This document shows, one piece after another, positions 18,087-27,462 of a stretch of 53,618 bases of DNA; position 1 is the stretch's first letter, and the number at the start of each line of letters is the position of its first letter. The notes under the pieces are model-generated. The model was given only the letters and a program-made list of their open reading frames with translations, did not search any database and was not told the DNA's origin. The position numbers and the translations under genes are program-made. The stretch spans positions 1 to 53,618 of the forward strand of contig JAHWIG010000001.1 of assembly GCA_019322735.1 (NCBI GenBank), written 5' to 3'. This DNA comes from Candidatus Woesearchaeota archaeon (GTDB taxonomy: Archaea; Nanobdellota; Nanobdellia; Woesearchaeales; BS150m-G63).

Positions 18087-20398
18087 TAACTTACCTTCCT
18101 CTTTTTTATCTCTCGCTTAAACCATTCATTCCACTCAAAGAAAATTTTCTTAGAATCTAACGTTCCAGTCTCTTTCTGCACTAATTCAGAAGCTAAATGA
18201 AACTGATCATTTGATTTAATGACAAATGGAGCCTCCAGCAAATCATCATCCTTTGTTTCCTCAGCAGCCTTAACCAATTCTCCCTTAATTTTCCCCCTTA
18301 ATTCAATATTCTCCCAAACTGCCCCCCAATCTCCTGCCAATTCCTTAATATTTCCAGCAACCATCTTCAAAACTTCAGATTCGCCATTGATTAATTCAGG
18401 GGTTGGTTCTAAAGTATCTGTTTCAACATTATACTTGAAGAGTGTAGTAAAACCACCCTCAATAAGAGGATCTTCTTCCCACATCTTTCCAACTTCAGTT
18501 ATATCTGTAACCCTTCTAACTCTATGAATTCCATCACCACTCTTGATAGGATTAGCAACAATGATTATGTCTGTTGCCTTAAAACTAGTTTTAGGAACAC
18601 CAATATCATTCACAACCCTATCATAAACACCATAAGGAGAATCAGCATGAACTGTTCCAGCAACAACATTAGCAGATGCCCCAATCCTCATTGCCTCATA
18701 TAAAGCAATTGCTTCAGTACTCCTAACTTCTCCAACAATCAAAGCAGAATCGCCTAAACGCAAAGTTGCCCTAATTCCATCAGTAGCACTTACCTCACCA
18801 CCACCAGGCCTTGCTAAAGCGCTTGCAACCTTCAATGCCTGTATATTATACCCCATTTTTCTCATAGCGATTGTTGGTAGTTCAAATGTATCCTCAATTG
18901 TAATAATCCTATAACGCCTCATGATCTCTATTAATAAACCACCAAGTAAACTGCTTTTTCCAGAACTTCTTGTTCCTGCAATCATCATTGTCCTGGTTCC
19001 ATCAATCAAGAAACTCATCAATCCAGCAGCCAATGGACTGATCATTCCAACCTTAATGAATAAAGGCAATGTCCAAGGCTTATCCCTGTGCCTCCTGAAT
19101 GAGAAAGCAAGTCCAGTAGGAGTTAAAGGCGGATTAGTTGCAGATACTCTTGACGTAGCTCCTGGCAATGTTATCTCAGTATCAAGAAGTGGATTAGCCT
19201 CATCTAACGGTCTTCCACTAATCATCCTAAGCTTAGATGCCCAACTCTCTGCCTCCTTCTTTGTTGGAAGGATATTGGTAACACAATCACCAAACTCTCC
19301 ATGAACAATATACATCGGAATCTGACCAAGAGGGCTGTTAATACTGACATCCTGTATCTGCTCATCCTGCAGCAAAACTTCAATCAACCCAAAACCAATA
19401 GTATATCTTACTAATATGCTTGTTAATTCATCAATCTCCCTTGCCCTCAATCTAAGTCCTCTCTGCTCAACTAATTCCTGTATAAGATCAGATCCAACAT
19501 TATAGAAAACCTGTCTCATTCTTTCAGGGTCTGTAAATTCTTCATGAGTTGGTTTATGCTCTGCCATAATAGTTCTTGCAGTATCAAGAATATTATATTT
19601 TTCTTCAGTAAGCTTAAACTCTGGTGGCATCAAATGGTAAAGATATTGAACACTCCCTGGAAGCTTAAAAATAACAACCTCTGCATCACCAACATTATAA
19701 TTAGCTAATTCCTCTGCATTTTCAGGATAATTAGACATTAACTTAGTGAACATAAAATCAGGCTTAATTGTAGGAGAAAAAATCCTCCTATAAACATCTC
19801 TGTCACCAATCTTATACCCCTTAATATATGGTTTTGCAATAGTTATCAATCTAGTTTTTTCAAGCAGATTAAGAGCATAAGTAATAACCGAAACATATTT
19901 CTTAGAAGCATCAACCAAATTCTTATCAGTTAAACTAAGCAATCTGATATTTTCATGCCTAATCATTCTCTTTAAATCAACATATGCACCAATAGGGTCA
20001 CTCTTCAACAATCCAAAGATAATTCTTTTGACATCATTATACCATCTATTCCCAATAGCCCCTACAGAAGGGTCAGAAATCGCTTGAAATCCAAACATCT
20101 CTTTCTCCCTTGATAACTTCCTATAAAGATCAGCAACCTCCACCAATATCTGTGTCTGTTCATAATCATACTCAAACTCTCTTTTTTGAAAGAAAACAAT
20201 CCTAGTTACATTCTTGACTGAAGCTAATTTTTCAATAGTATCAGACATACAAATATCACTATCTTCAACGGAAGGAACATATCTTAGATTTTCAGCATTA
20301 ATGCTGAGAGTAACTTCAGAACCCTCTCTTAATACCTCATAATCTTGGATTCCACTTGCAGTTCCTACAATTGCCTCTCCTCTTTTTTCCTCAGCCAT
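18086..20398 (-). CDS. flaI: FlaI/TadA-like secretion ATPase
   Basis: 770 residues. C-terminal type II/IV secretion ATPase with Walker A AGTRSSGKSS, Asp box TIEDTFELP, Walker B ALIVGEVRSTEA and His box AGTVHADSPYGVYDR. The N-terminal part (about 250 residues) is the domain seen in archaeal FlaI/pilus ATPases. It powers assembly of pilin-like filaments with the FlaJ-type platform encoded next. A TATA-like tract for this gene (minus strand) lies in 20399-20430, back to back with the promoter of the FlaC-like gene. Confidence 0.92.
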   Translation of the reverse strand: MAEEKRGEAIVGTASGIQDYEVLREGSEVTLSINAENLRYVPSVEDSDICMSDTIEKLASVKNVTRIVFFQKREFEYDYEQTQILVEVADLYRKLSREKEMFGFQAISDPSVGAIGNRWYNDVKRIIFGLLKSDPIGAYVDLKRMIRHENIRLLSLTDKNLVDASKKYVSVITYALNLLEKTRLITIAKPYIKGYKIGDRDVYRRIFSPTIKPDFMFTKLMSNYPENAEELANYNVGDAEVVIFKLPGSVQYLYHLMPPEFKLTEEKYNILDTARTIMAEHKPTHEEFTDPERMRQVFYNVGSDLIQELVEQRGLRLRAREIDELTSILVRYTIGFGLIEVLLQDEQIQDVSINSPLGQIPMYIVHGEFGDCVTNILPTKKEAESWASKLRMISGRPLDEANPLLDTEITLPGATSRVSATNPPLTPTGLAFSFRRHRDKPWTLPLFIKVGMISPLAAGLMSFLIDGTRTMMIAGTRSSGKSSLLGGLLIEIMRRYRIITIEDTFELPTIAMRKMGYNIQALKVASALARPGGGEVSATDGIRATLRLGDSALIVGEVRSTEAIALYEAMRIGASANVVAGTVHADSPYGVYDRVVNDIGVPKTSFKATDIIIVANPIKSGDGIHRVRRVTDITEVGKMWEEDPLIEGGFTTLFKYNVETDTLEPTPELINGESEVLKMVAGNIKELAGDWGAVWENIELRGKIKGELVKAAEETKDDDLLEAPFVIKSNDQFHLASELVQKETGTLDSKKIFFEWNEWFKREIKKRKVS

Positions 20399-20451
20399 CT
20401 ACATTTTAGTAAAATATATATACCTATTTAAATATTTCTTCTAAAAAGAGA

Positions 20452-20877
20452 ATGGCAAATCCAGAAACAGTACCAGAAAAAAAGGGGTTATTCAGCCAAG
20501 CACCAGAATCAGTTGCTCCATCTATAGATCCAAATATATATGCACAGATAAATGATCTTGGAAGAAGGCTAAGAACATCTGAAGGCAGTTATTCTAATCT
20601 AAGGAAGAAAACACAATTAACGGATCAAAACATGCTTAGCGCGCATAAGCACATAAACATGGAAATAAAGGCCATAAATGAGGATATAAAAGATATAAGA
20701 AGGGATATGGAAGATATAAACGGAAAGATTGGCCAAATAGCAAAAGAATTGCAGATATTCGCAAAAAAAGATGAAGTAAAGACATTACAGAAATATGTAA
20801 CAATGTGGGAGCCGATAAAATTTGTCACAGAAAATCAAGTTGAAGAGATAATAAAAGACATATTATCAAGAAAATAA
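20452..20877 (+). CDS. FlaC/FlaD/FlaE-like archaellum accessory protein
   Basis: 141 residues: a Pro-rich N terminus, a coiled coil (about 28-105), and a C-terminal motif LQKYVTMWEPIKFVTENQV, close to the W-N/E-P-hydrophobic-x-FVT motif of FlaD/E-type domains. It is divergent from flaI with a 53-bp shared promoter region; TATTTAAATA near 20426 serves this gene. Cytoplasmic. Inference: links the FlaI/FlaJ machine to a regulator or pole structure as FlaC/D/E do in archaella. Confidence 0.75.
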   Translation: MANPETVPEKKGLFSQAPESVAPSIDPNIYAQINDLGRRLRTSEGSYSNLRKKTQLTDQNMLSAHKHINMEIKAINEDIKDIRRDMEDINGKIGQIAKELQIFAKKDEVKTLQKYVTMWEPIKFVTENQVEEIIKDILSRK

Positions 20878-20946
20878 AAACATAACGAAAGTTTTTTATA
20901 GCCCAAAAAAAATACCAGTAACAATAAAAAATAAAAGAGGAAAGAA

Positions 20947-21588
20947 ATGCCGTTATTCAAAAAAAAAGAGCCAGAACCCTCTCCTACACAAACAACTCCA
21001 ACCGATCAAGTAATGCAATTAAGACAACAAGGCTTAACAGATAATCAGATTATTCAGGCTTTACAGAAAGATGGTTTTGCTTCTGCACAGATTTTTGATG
21101 CAATGAGTCAAGCAGATATTAAAGTTGGCGTAGAAACTGCACCAGCTCCAATAGCTGCAACGCCAGCAGCAGCACCACCAGGTGCGCCAGCAGTAGCTCC
21201 GGCAGGAATGCCTGAAATGGCCCCTCCACAAGCAGAAGATTATGCTGGAAACCCAACTGAAAGGATAGAAGAGATTGCAGAAGCAATCATTGACGAAAAA
21301 TGGGAAGTTCTTGTAAAAGACATCCACAAGATAGTGGAATGGAAAGATGAGACTGATTCAAAGATGTCAAAGATAGAATCAGAAGTATCTGATTTAAGAG
21401 AAGACTTTGACAAGCTCCATAAAGCAATAATCAGCAAGATAGATGAATATGATAAAAACTTATCAGATGTTGGATCAGAAATAAAATCAATGAATCAAGT
21501 ATTTCAAAAGATTCTTCCAACATTTACAGAAAATATTTCTACTCTTTCTAGAATAACAAAAAAGCTTTCTCTTGAAAAATCTAAGTAG
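20947..21588 (+). CDS. Coiled-coil protein with helical module, linked to the FlaIJ locus
   Basis: 213 residues. After a Lys-rich start comes a 30-residue helical module (LRQQGLTDNQIIQALQKDGF), an Ala/Pro-rich linker (about 60-100), then a coiled coil to the C terminus. GAGG lies just before the ATG. It has no membrane segment. The module is similar to those at the ends of the proteins at 1-2816 and 2818-3867. It follows the FlaC-like gene on the same strand and its end overlaps the convergent membrane gene by 8 bp. Function unknown; probably a cytoplasmic partner of the secretion machine. Confidence 0.75.
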   Translation: MPLFKKKEPEPSPTQTTPTDQVMQLRQQGLTDNQIIQALQKDGFASAQIFDAMSQADIKVGVETAPAPIAATPAAAPPGAPAVAPAGMPEMAPPQAEDYAGNPTERIEEIAEAIIDEKWEVLVKDIHKIVEWKDETDSKMSKIESEVSDLREDFDKLHKAIISKIDEYDKNLSDVGSEIKSMNQVFQKILPTFTENISTLSRITKKLSLEKSK

Positions 21589-22144
21589 AACTGGCCATAT
21601 ATCTTATAGTAAAACTCGCAATCAACAGCATAAGGATTAATCCCAATACTTTTGGATGAAATAATGTGTTCCATAAATTTTCTTGGAAGCTTCCAGATGC
21701 AACACTTCCTTCTCCTGATTCAATAACTTCTCCTTCCACACCACCTTCCTCTAACAATTTCTGTCCATGAACATTTGCAATTGAAGCAAATATAATTATA
21801 ATAGAAAAAATACCAACCCAAGTCCCAATAAATTTAAATTCTGGGTTCCTCATTACACTCATTACATCAGCATCTGTTGCCCCAAATACTTTGAAAGCCA
21901 TAATAGTGAAAATAATAAATAAAAACAAAAGAACAAACCAAGGCGAAGCCATATTTACGGCTGCAACAGCATTTTTAGATAAAATAAAAAGAAATGCTAA
22001 GGATAATCCAATGATAGCATGAATTCCCTTGTTATCTCCAAATGTCTTTGTTGAACTCAAAACACCAAAAACTATTACCCACACAAGTAAGAAAGGAAAA
22101 ATAACAACAAAATTCTCTAATAAACCAACATCAAATGCAGCCAT
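21581..22144 (-). CDS. Membrane protein, paralog 3 of a tandem triplet
   Basis: 187 residues with about four hydrophobic segments. Its opening VIFPFLLVWVIVFGVLSSTKTFG matches PFLLIFAVIFAILQKVKIFG and PFLLIFTIVFAILEKTKVFG in the next two genes. The loop between segments 3 and 4 is long and acidic with Gly/Ser (GESGEGSVASGS region). It is the last gene of a three-gene minus-strand run beside flaI/flaJ. No known function. Confidence 0.8.
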   Translation of the reverse strand: MAAFDVGLLENFVVIFPFLLVWVIVFGVLSSTKTFGDNKGIHAIIGLSLAFLFILSKNAVAAVNMASPWFVLLFLFIIFTIMAFKVFGATDADVMSVMRNPEFKFIGTWVGIFSIIIIFASIANVHGQKLLEEGGVEGEVIESGEGSVASGSFQENLWNTLFHPKVLGLILMLLIASFTIRYMASST

Positions 22145-22152
22145 TTTTTATT

Positions 22153-22740
22153 TTACTTAAAGATTTTTCCAAGACCCTCCCCTATTTTCTTAATGGCTCC
22201 TGCCTTCTCTTCTCTTCCTTTTGGTTCCTTTGTAACAAACCATATAAGGACACCAAATACCAATAAGATAATGACTAATGCTTGTGTATTCGGGTCATCA
22301 AGCCACCAAAGCCAGTCAGGCCAGTATTGGAACCATCCTGCTGATCTTCCAAAGATAAAACCAATAACCAAGAAAGATGCAAGCGCTATCCATCCGGCTA
22401 AAGATGTTCCTGCAATATCAACTTCAGAACCAAATACCCCTACTAATATTAACAACATCACAATAGCGATGAGAATAATAGACACATTAGGTATCGCATT
22501 ATTCATAATCTCTACAACATCCTGTCCAGGAGGATAACTGTTAGTAACATGAGGGATTACAACCAATAATCCAATAACTAATGCTAAAATAACATTAATA
22601 TTCTTCTTATCCTTACCAAATATTTTTACTTTCTGCAGTATCGCAAAAATAACTGCAAATATAAGCAAGAACGGTAACAATGCATCTGTTAATCCGTATT
22701 GCTCAAGACCATAAATAAACTGTTGAAAATCTGCTGCCAT
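22153..22740 (-). CDS. Membrane protein, paralog 2 of a tandem triplet
   Basis: 195 residues with about five hydrophobic segments, sharing the PFLLIFAVIFAIL...KxFG opening with its neighbours. A strong GGAGGT lies at good spacing before the ATG, inside the gap after the upstream stop at 22746. An aromatic loop before the last segment (FQYWPDWLWWLDD) is probably exposed on the outside. The C terminus is basic and cytoplasmic. Confidence 0.8.
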   Translation of the reverse strand: MAADFQQFIYGLEQYGLTDALLPFLLIFAVIFAILQKVKIFGKDKKNINVILALVIGLLVVIPHVTNSYPPGQDVVEIMNNAIPNVSIILIAIVMLLILVGVFGSEVDIAGTSLAGWIALASFLVIGFIFGRSAGWFQYWPDWLWWLDDPNTQALVIILLVFGVLIWFVTKEPKGREEKAGAIKKIGEGLGKIFK

Positions 22741-22745
22741 TTTAA

Positions 22746-23321
22746 TTAACCTCCTTCCTTACTTTTAGATGTTTTTGGACCAGGACCCTTAGTAATAAAA
22801 TACATGAGTAAAATCACTACTATTAACAGGATAACTGAAGCTACAGCATCAGCCTGCCAGTTCTCTATCATAAAATCCCAGAAGTACTCCCACCACGTCC
22901 TTCCATCAGCTACGTGGATTGCATTGAGGAATATAGTTACTATTCCAAGGAACATAATCACCATAAAAAGCATTTTCCATCCGCCCTCAAGAAAAACACC
23001 ATCTCCTTCTTTATAGAAAGACCCAACCAATATCAAAAAGAATATTGAAACAAGCAATAAAATAACAACATGTGAAGACACCTCAGTTATAATCTCAACT
23101 AATTGAGAAGAAGCAACAACCATAAATGAAATCACAAAAGAAGCCATTGCATTGAGGTTCTTCTTCGTATACTTGGTTCCTTCAATTTCTTCTGTACCAA
23201 ATACTTTTGTCTTCTCTAATATGGCAAAAACAATAGTAAAAATAAGAAGAAAGGGCAGAATAACGTCATAAATTCCTATATCTTCAAAAAACTCTAGAGC
23301 TCCTCTAAATGTCGACACCAT
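22746..23321 (-). CDS. Membrane protein, paralog 1 of a tandem triplet
   Basis: 191 residues with about five hydrophobic segments. Opening DVILPFLLIFTIVFAILEKTKVFG is the family signature; an aromatic loop (WWEYFWDFMIENW) precedes the last segment, matching paralog 2. It is the first gene of the run. The 112 bp upstream are a divergent promoter region shared with the gene at 23434. Inference: the three form a hetero-oligomeric membrane complex. Confidence 0.8.
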   Translation of the reverse strand: MVSTFRGALEFFEDIGIYDVILPFLLIFTIVFAILEKTKVFGTEEIEGTKYTKKNLNAMASFVISFMVVASSQLVEIITEVSSHVVILLLVSIFFLILVGSFYKEGDGVFLEGGWKMLFMVIMFLGIVTIFLNAIHVADGRTWWEYFWDFMIENWQADAVASVILLIVVILLMYFITKGPGPKTSKSKEGG

Positions 23322-23433
23322 TTTTTATAAAATATATCAAGGATAGTATATAAAGTTTTCGACTAACAAAGAGATTAAAGAGAAACCTTTAAGATAAAAA
23401 CATTTAAATAACAATAAGGAAATAAAAACAACA

Positions 23434-23841
23434 ATGGGCAGAAAAAAGATACCAAAAGGCCGCGGAGAAGAAAAGATAGGAAAGGGGGAGCTGAACGAAA
23501 TCTTTCAACTTGAAATAGGATTGGTAACTGTTCTTGTTCTTATTGGTTTTTTCTCAATTCTTTCAGCGGTCCTACCTTTAGATTGGGTTCAATTTAACAT
23601 ATTTGGCAAAGATCTCTATGGTCACGCATCAAAGGTCTGTGTTGATTCAGATAATGGAATCAATGCCTTGAAAAAAGGTACAACAAACGGCATTTTCAAT
23701 GAAATTTACACAACGAAGACTGATGAATGCATGGAAAACACTTTAAATGAATACTACTGCGATATCCTGGAATGTCCGTCATGTATCTATGTTAGAGATA
23801 TAAACTGTCCTAATGAATGCATAGAAGGGGCATGTACATAA
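23434..23841 (+). CDS. Small single-pass surface protein with Cys-rich C terminus
   Basis: 135 residues: a basic N terminus, a hydrophobic segment (about 31-50) preceded by GKGELNEIFQLEIG, then an outside domain with eight Cys (CDILECPSCIYVRDINCPNE region). The N terminus is somewhat like an archaeal type III signal peptide but lacks a clear cleavage site. ATTTAAATAA at about 23402-23411 ends 22 nt before the ATG. The aspS ATG begins one base after the stop, so the two genes are co-transcribed. Confidence 0.75.
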   Translation: MGRKKIPKGRGEEKIGKGELNEIFQLEIGLVTVLVLIGFFSILSAVLPLDWVQFNIFGKDLYGHASKVCVDSDNGINALKKGTTNGIFNEIYTTKTDECMENTLNEYYCDILECPSCIYVRDINCPNECIEGACT

Positions 23842-23842
23842 A

Positions 23843-25204
23843 ATGTTAAGAACACATACTTGTGGGGAACTAAATAAGAACCACTCAAATAAGAAAATAA
23901 AGCTCTGTGGTTGGGTAGACCAAATAAGAACATTCGGAAAAATAGGATTCTTAAAGATAAGAGACAGATATGGTTCAACTCAAGCTTTCCTAAATCCAAA
24001 ACTAACAAAAGAATTTGGTCAACTAAGAAAAGAATCGGTTGTTCTATTAGAAGGAAAGGTACAATTAAGACCAAAAAAAGATATTAACAAAGACATGCCT
24101 ACAGGAGAAATAGAACTATCTACCGAAAAAATCACACTCTTAAATGAATCTGCAATAATCCCTCTTGATCTTGAAAAGATAAAATCAACAGAAGAGATAA
24201 GACTGAAATACAGATATCTTGACTTAAGAAGAAAAAGTATGCAGAAAAACATATCATTAAGATATAATACTGCAAAAGCAATTAGAGATTTTCTTGACAA
24301 AGAAAATTTTTTAGAGATTGAAACTCCAATTATGGCAAAATCAACACCAGAAGGTGCTCGTGATTATTTAGTTCCAAGCAGAACCCAAAAAGGAAAGTTC
24401 TATGCCCTCCCTCAATCCCCTCAATTATTCAAACAACTTTTGATGGTTGCTGGATTTGATAAATATTTTCAGATAGTAAGGTGCTTCAGAGATGAAGATT
24501 TAAGATCCGACAGACAACCAGAATTCACACAAGTAGATATAGAAATGAGTTTTATAGAAGAAGAAGATATCTACTCTTTACTAGAAAAGATGATGAAACA
24601 TGTATTTAAACAGATTCTTGATATAGAAATAAAAACCCCCTTTCCAAGAATAACATACGAAGAAGCAATGAATAAATATCATACTGACCGCCCCCATTTA
24701 AAGAAAGATACTCATAAATATTCATTTCTTTGGGTGGTTGATTTTCCATTATTTGACTACAATAAAGATGAAAAAAGATTTGTATCAACACACCACCCAT
24801 TTACTATGCCAAAAGAAGAAGATATTGAAGACTTAGAAAAATCCCCAGAAAAAGCAAAATCAAAAGCATATGATTTAGTCTTAAACGGAGAAGAAATAGC
24901 AGGAGGATCTATTAGGATCCATAAAGCAGACATACAAAAAAAGATATTCAAGGTATTAAATATGGATGAAAAAGAATCAAAAGAAAAATTTGGATTCCTC
25001 CTTGACGCATTCAAGTATGGTGCACCACCACATGGAGGGATTGCCTTTGGATTTGATAGATTGGTTGCAATAATGTGTGGTGAAGATTCAATCAGAGATG
25101 TTATTGCATTTCCAAAGAACAAAGATGCAAAAGACATTATGCTTAATGCTCCTTCTTCTGTATACAAAACCCAATTAGATGAATTAGGATTAAAACTTAA
25201 ATAA
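23843..25204 (+). CDS. aspS: Aspartyl-tRNA synthetase, bacterial type without GAD domain
   Basis: 453 residues, class II. OB-fold anticodon domain at the N terminus, then bacterial-type motifs: YLDLRR, PEGARDYLVPSR, ALPQSPQLFKQLLMVAGF, RCFRDEDLRSDRQPEFTQ, GGSIRIH and GIAFGFDRL. Archaeal AspRS has different versions of all of these. Bacterial enzymes are about 590 residues because a GAD domain sits between motifs 2 and 3; here TYEEAMNKY...RPHLKK runs straight into FLWVVDFPLF. A separate AsnRS is encoded at 28553, so this enzyme is probably Asp-specific. Likely acquired from bacteria. Confidence 0.95.
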   Translation: MLRTHTCGELNKNHSNKKIKLCGWVDQIRTFGKIGFLKIRDRYGSTQAFLNPKLTKEFGQLRKESVVLLEGKVQLRPKKDINKDMPTGEIELSTEKITLLNESAIIPLDLEKIKSTEEIRLKYRYLDLRRKSMQKNISLRYNTAKAIRDFLDKENFLEIETPIMAKSTPEGARDYLVPSRTQKGKFYALPQSPQLFKQLLMVAGFDKYFQIVRCFRDEDLRSDRQPEFTQVDIEMSFIEEEDIYSLLEKMMKHVFKQILDIEIKTPFPRITYEEAMNKYHTDRPHLKKDTHKYSFLWVVDFPLFDYNKDEKRFVSTHHPFTMPKEEDIEDLEKSPEKAKSKAYDLVLNGEEIAGGSIRIHKADIQKKIFKVLNMDEKESKEKFGFLLDAFKYGAPPHGGIAFGFDRLVAIMCGEDSIRDVIAFPKNKDAKDIMLNAPSSVYKTQLDELGLKLK

Positions 25205-25250
25205 ATCTATTAGGGAAATCTTTTTATATCTCCTAAAAATAGGTATCATT

Positions 25251-26051
25251 ATGGCGCTTGAAGACATCATGAAGATTTCTTTGATAAATAATAAACGATT
25301 TATGGCCTTTTTTCTTGGAATTGTTTATTCGATTGTAGGAGTATTCAGCGCACGATTAATATTTGGATCTAACCCAGACATGATGTCTGTTGCATTTGTA
25401 TCTATTTTATTGATACCTGCAGTCAACAGAATACTCAAAGTTGAGGAAGAGATTGAAGCAAGAGAATCAAAATTTTCATTAAAGGGACTCTTTACAGAAC
25501 ATAAAAGCGTCTTCTTGACATATATCTATCTCTTCTTTGGAGTTTTCCTAACATTTCTTGCTTTTGCAATGTTTTCCTCAGAAGCAACCAGCTTATACTT
25601 ATTCAAAAGTCAGCTAAAGGTGGCAGGAATCACAGGACATGCAATAAGTCCAACCTTCTTTACATCATTGTTAGCAAACAATCTAAAAGTGCTTATTGCC
25701 TGCTTAATACTATCATTGATTTACGGAGCTGGATCAATATTATTCATTGTATGGAATGCATCTGTCTGGGGTGTTGTATTTGGTTACAGCATCAAGATGG
25801 GCGCAATTATTGAAGGACAAAATCCATTTCTTACTTTCTTATTAATAATGATACCAGTCTTTCCCCATTTACTTACAGAAGCTCTAAGCTATTTCTCTGC
25901 AGCAATAGCTGGAGGTGTTATGTCAAAAGCAGTTGTAACAGAAAAATGGTTTTCTGAAAGATTCAATCATGTTGCAACAGACAGTCTAATTCTATTCGGA
26001 ATAGGTGTATTTTTAGTCATTATAGCAGCATTACTAGAAGCAAGATTTTAA
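25251..26051 (+). CDS. SpoIIM/DUF95 family membrane protein
   Basis: 266 residues, about five to six membrane segments. LANNLKVLIACLILSLIYGAG and the following WNASVWGVVFG with small-residue-rich helices are typical of stage II sporulation protein M homologs, which are common in archaea where they have no sporulation role. Function in archaea is unknown. TTTTTATATC at 25221-25230 is the TATA box. Its end overlaps the convergent gene by four bases. Confidence 0.88.
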   Translation: MALEDIMKISLINNKRFMAFFLGIVYSIVGVFSARLIFGSNPDMMSVAFVSILLIPAVNRILKVEEEIEARESKFSLKGLFTEHKSVFLTYIYLFFGVFLTFLAFAMFSSEATSLYLFKSQLKVAGITGHAISPTFFTSLLANNLKVLIACLILSLIYGAGSILFIVWNASVWGVVFGYSIKMGAIIEGQNPFLTFLLIMIPVFPHLLTEALSYFSAAIAGGVMSKAVVTEKWFSERFNHVATDSLILFGIGVFLVIIAALLEARF

Positions 26052-27379
26052 TTAAAAATGCCCAAAACCCAATAAATTGCCACTTGAGCAACACTAGCAA
26101 CATTAGTGGTGGTTTTAATAAACACCTCTTCAGCTGTCTTTGGTTCTTCAATTATTGTTGGCACCCCACATTTACCAGGAACCCCAAGATTACTAACTGG
26201 ACACTTTCCACCACAACCATTAGGTTCTCCACAACTATGTTCACAACGAGGCTTACATTCTACTGCTGCAAGTAATGGCTTTAACCTATTAGAGATTTCA
26301 GTTACAGAAAGTGGTTGAGGTTTTCTATAAATAATCTGAATTTCTTTCTTAATAATTCCTTCTTTTTTTATCTCTGCTGATTCTCTTTCAGGTTTAATCT
26401 CTTCTGGTTCTAATGGTTTAACAACTTCTTTATCAACACATTTTCCATTTTCACACCTAAATTTACATTCCTTAATAGGAGAAACAAACTTAATAACCTC
26501 ATTGCCAATAACAATGGCATCCCAAATAGTATCTTTTCTGCAAACTAATCTTATTTCTCCTTTCTCTAAAGGACTAATAATTTTATTTACCTTAAGTTTT
26601 TCTTTCAAAACATCCATTACTTCCTTATATTTAAGGCCTTCAAGAATCTTACCCTCAATAACCCCCATCCCTTCATTAGCAAGGATTTCTAATAATGTTT
26701 CCTCACTATATTTATCCCCATCATAAGTTGTGATTTTACCATCATAAGAAGCTATTGCCTGATTTGGTAAAACAAGTAATGGACTGTATCCTAAGAACCC
26801 TATTAATATTTCAAATAATATTTCATTATTTATGACATCATCAATAGTATAGGATAAAGGATCTTCTACTCCTGAATCCTCTAACGCTGTATAAACCTCA
26901 GATTGAGTTACATAGGTTCCCGAAGGGTTAAATACATATGACCCATCAGAAGTCTGCGCTTGTTGTTGATATTCAGACCAATCAGTCTGCATGGTAGTAT
27001 CACCAACCACCACATATTTTGAAGTATCCACTACTACTGTTTCTTCATCTTTTCCGTATACAGAAGCAAACCCAGTGATATAATTAGAAACATGCCAAGA
27101 AGCTTTGCTAAAAATAGATTCATATAAGTTCAAATCACCATAATCATTTAAATCAACATCAAATTCGTCTGCTTTTTCTATCAATAAACCACTTAACTCA
27201 ACTTCATTCCTCAAATCAAGTCCATCATCATTCAATAAAGAAAGAAGAACAATAAATTCATCCCTATCATCTATTTCAGAAACAATTTCATAAAGTGTAC
27301 CAGAATCTTCATATGAAACTGCATTTACAAAAGAAATAGTAAACAAAAAAATAAATAGGAAAATGGGTGTTTTACGCAT
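26048..27379 (-). CDS. Secreted Cys-rich protein of unknown function
   Basis: 443 residues from the ATG at 27379. I prefer this over the ATG at 27448 because it gives a clean signal peptide (MRKTPIFLFIFLFTISFVNA) and leaves room for the divergent promoter of tgt. After an acidic helical region come a Lys/Glu linker and two Cys clusters (CKFRCENGKC and CKPRCEHSCG...CGGKCP), then a weakly hydrophobic C-terminal segment that may anchor it. No family recognised. Confidence 0.7.
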   Translation of the reverse strand: MRKTPIFLFIFLFTISFVNAVSYEDSGTLYEIVSEIDDRDEFIVLLSLLNDDGLDLRNEVELSGLLIEKADEFDVDLNDYGDLNLYESIFSKASWHVSNYITGFASVYGKDEETVVVDTSKYVVVGDTTMQTDWSEYQQQAQTSDGSYVFNPSGTYVTQSEVYTALEDSGVEDPLSYTIDDVINNEILFEILIGFLGYSPLLVLPNQAIASYDGKITTYDGDKYSEETLLEILANEGMGVIEGKILEGLKYKEVMDVLKEKLKVNKIISPLEKGEIRLVCRKDTIWDAIVIGNEVIKFVSPIKECKFRCENGKCVDKEVVKPLEPEEIKPERESAEIKKEGIIKKEIQIIYRKPQPLSVTEISNRLKPLLAAVECKPRCEHSCGEPNGCGGKCPVSNLGVPGKCGVPTIIEEPKTAEEVFIKTTTNVASVAQVAIYWVLGIFN

Positions 27380-27462
27380 ATACCAACCAAATCTGTTGAG
27401 GTTTATTAATTTTTTGCTGGTAATTAGAAAAATATATAACCAAAACAAAAGTCTATAAAATT

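Noticed and set aside
27380..27448. Upstream start at 27448 for the secreted Cys-rich protein.
   Set aside because: It hides the signal peptide behind 23 extra residues and overlaps the promoter of the divergent tgt gene.
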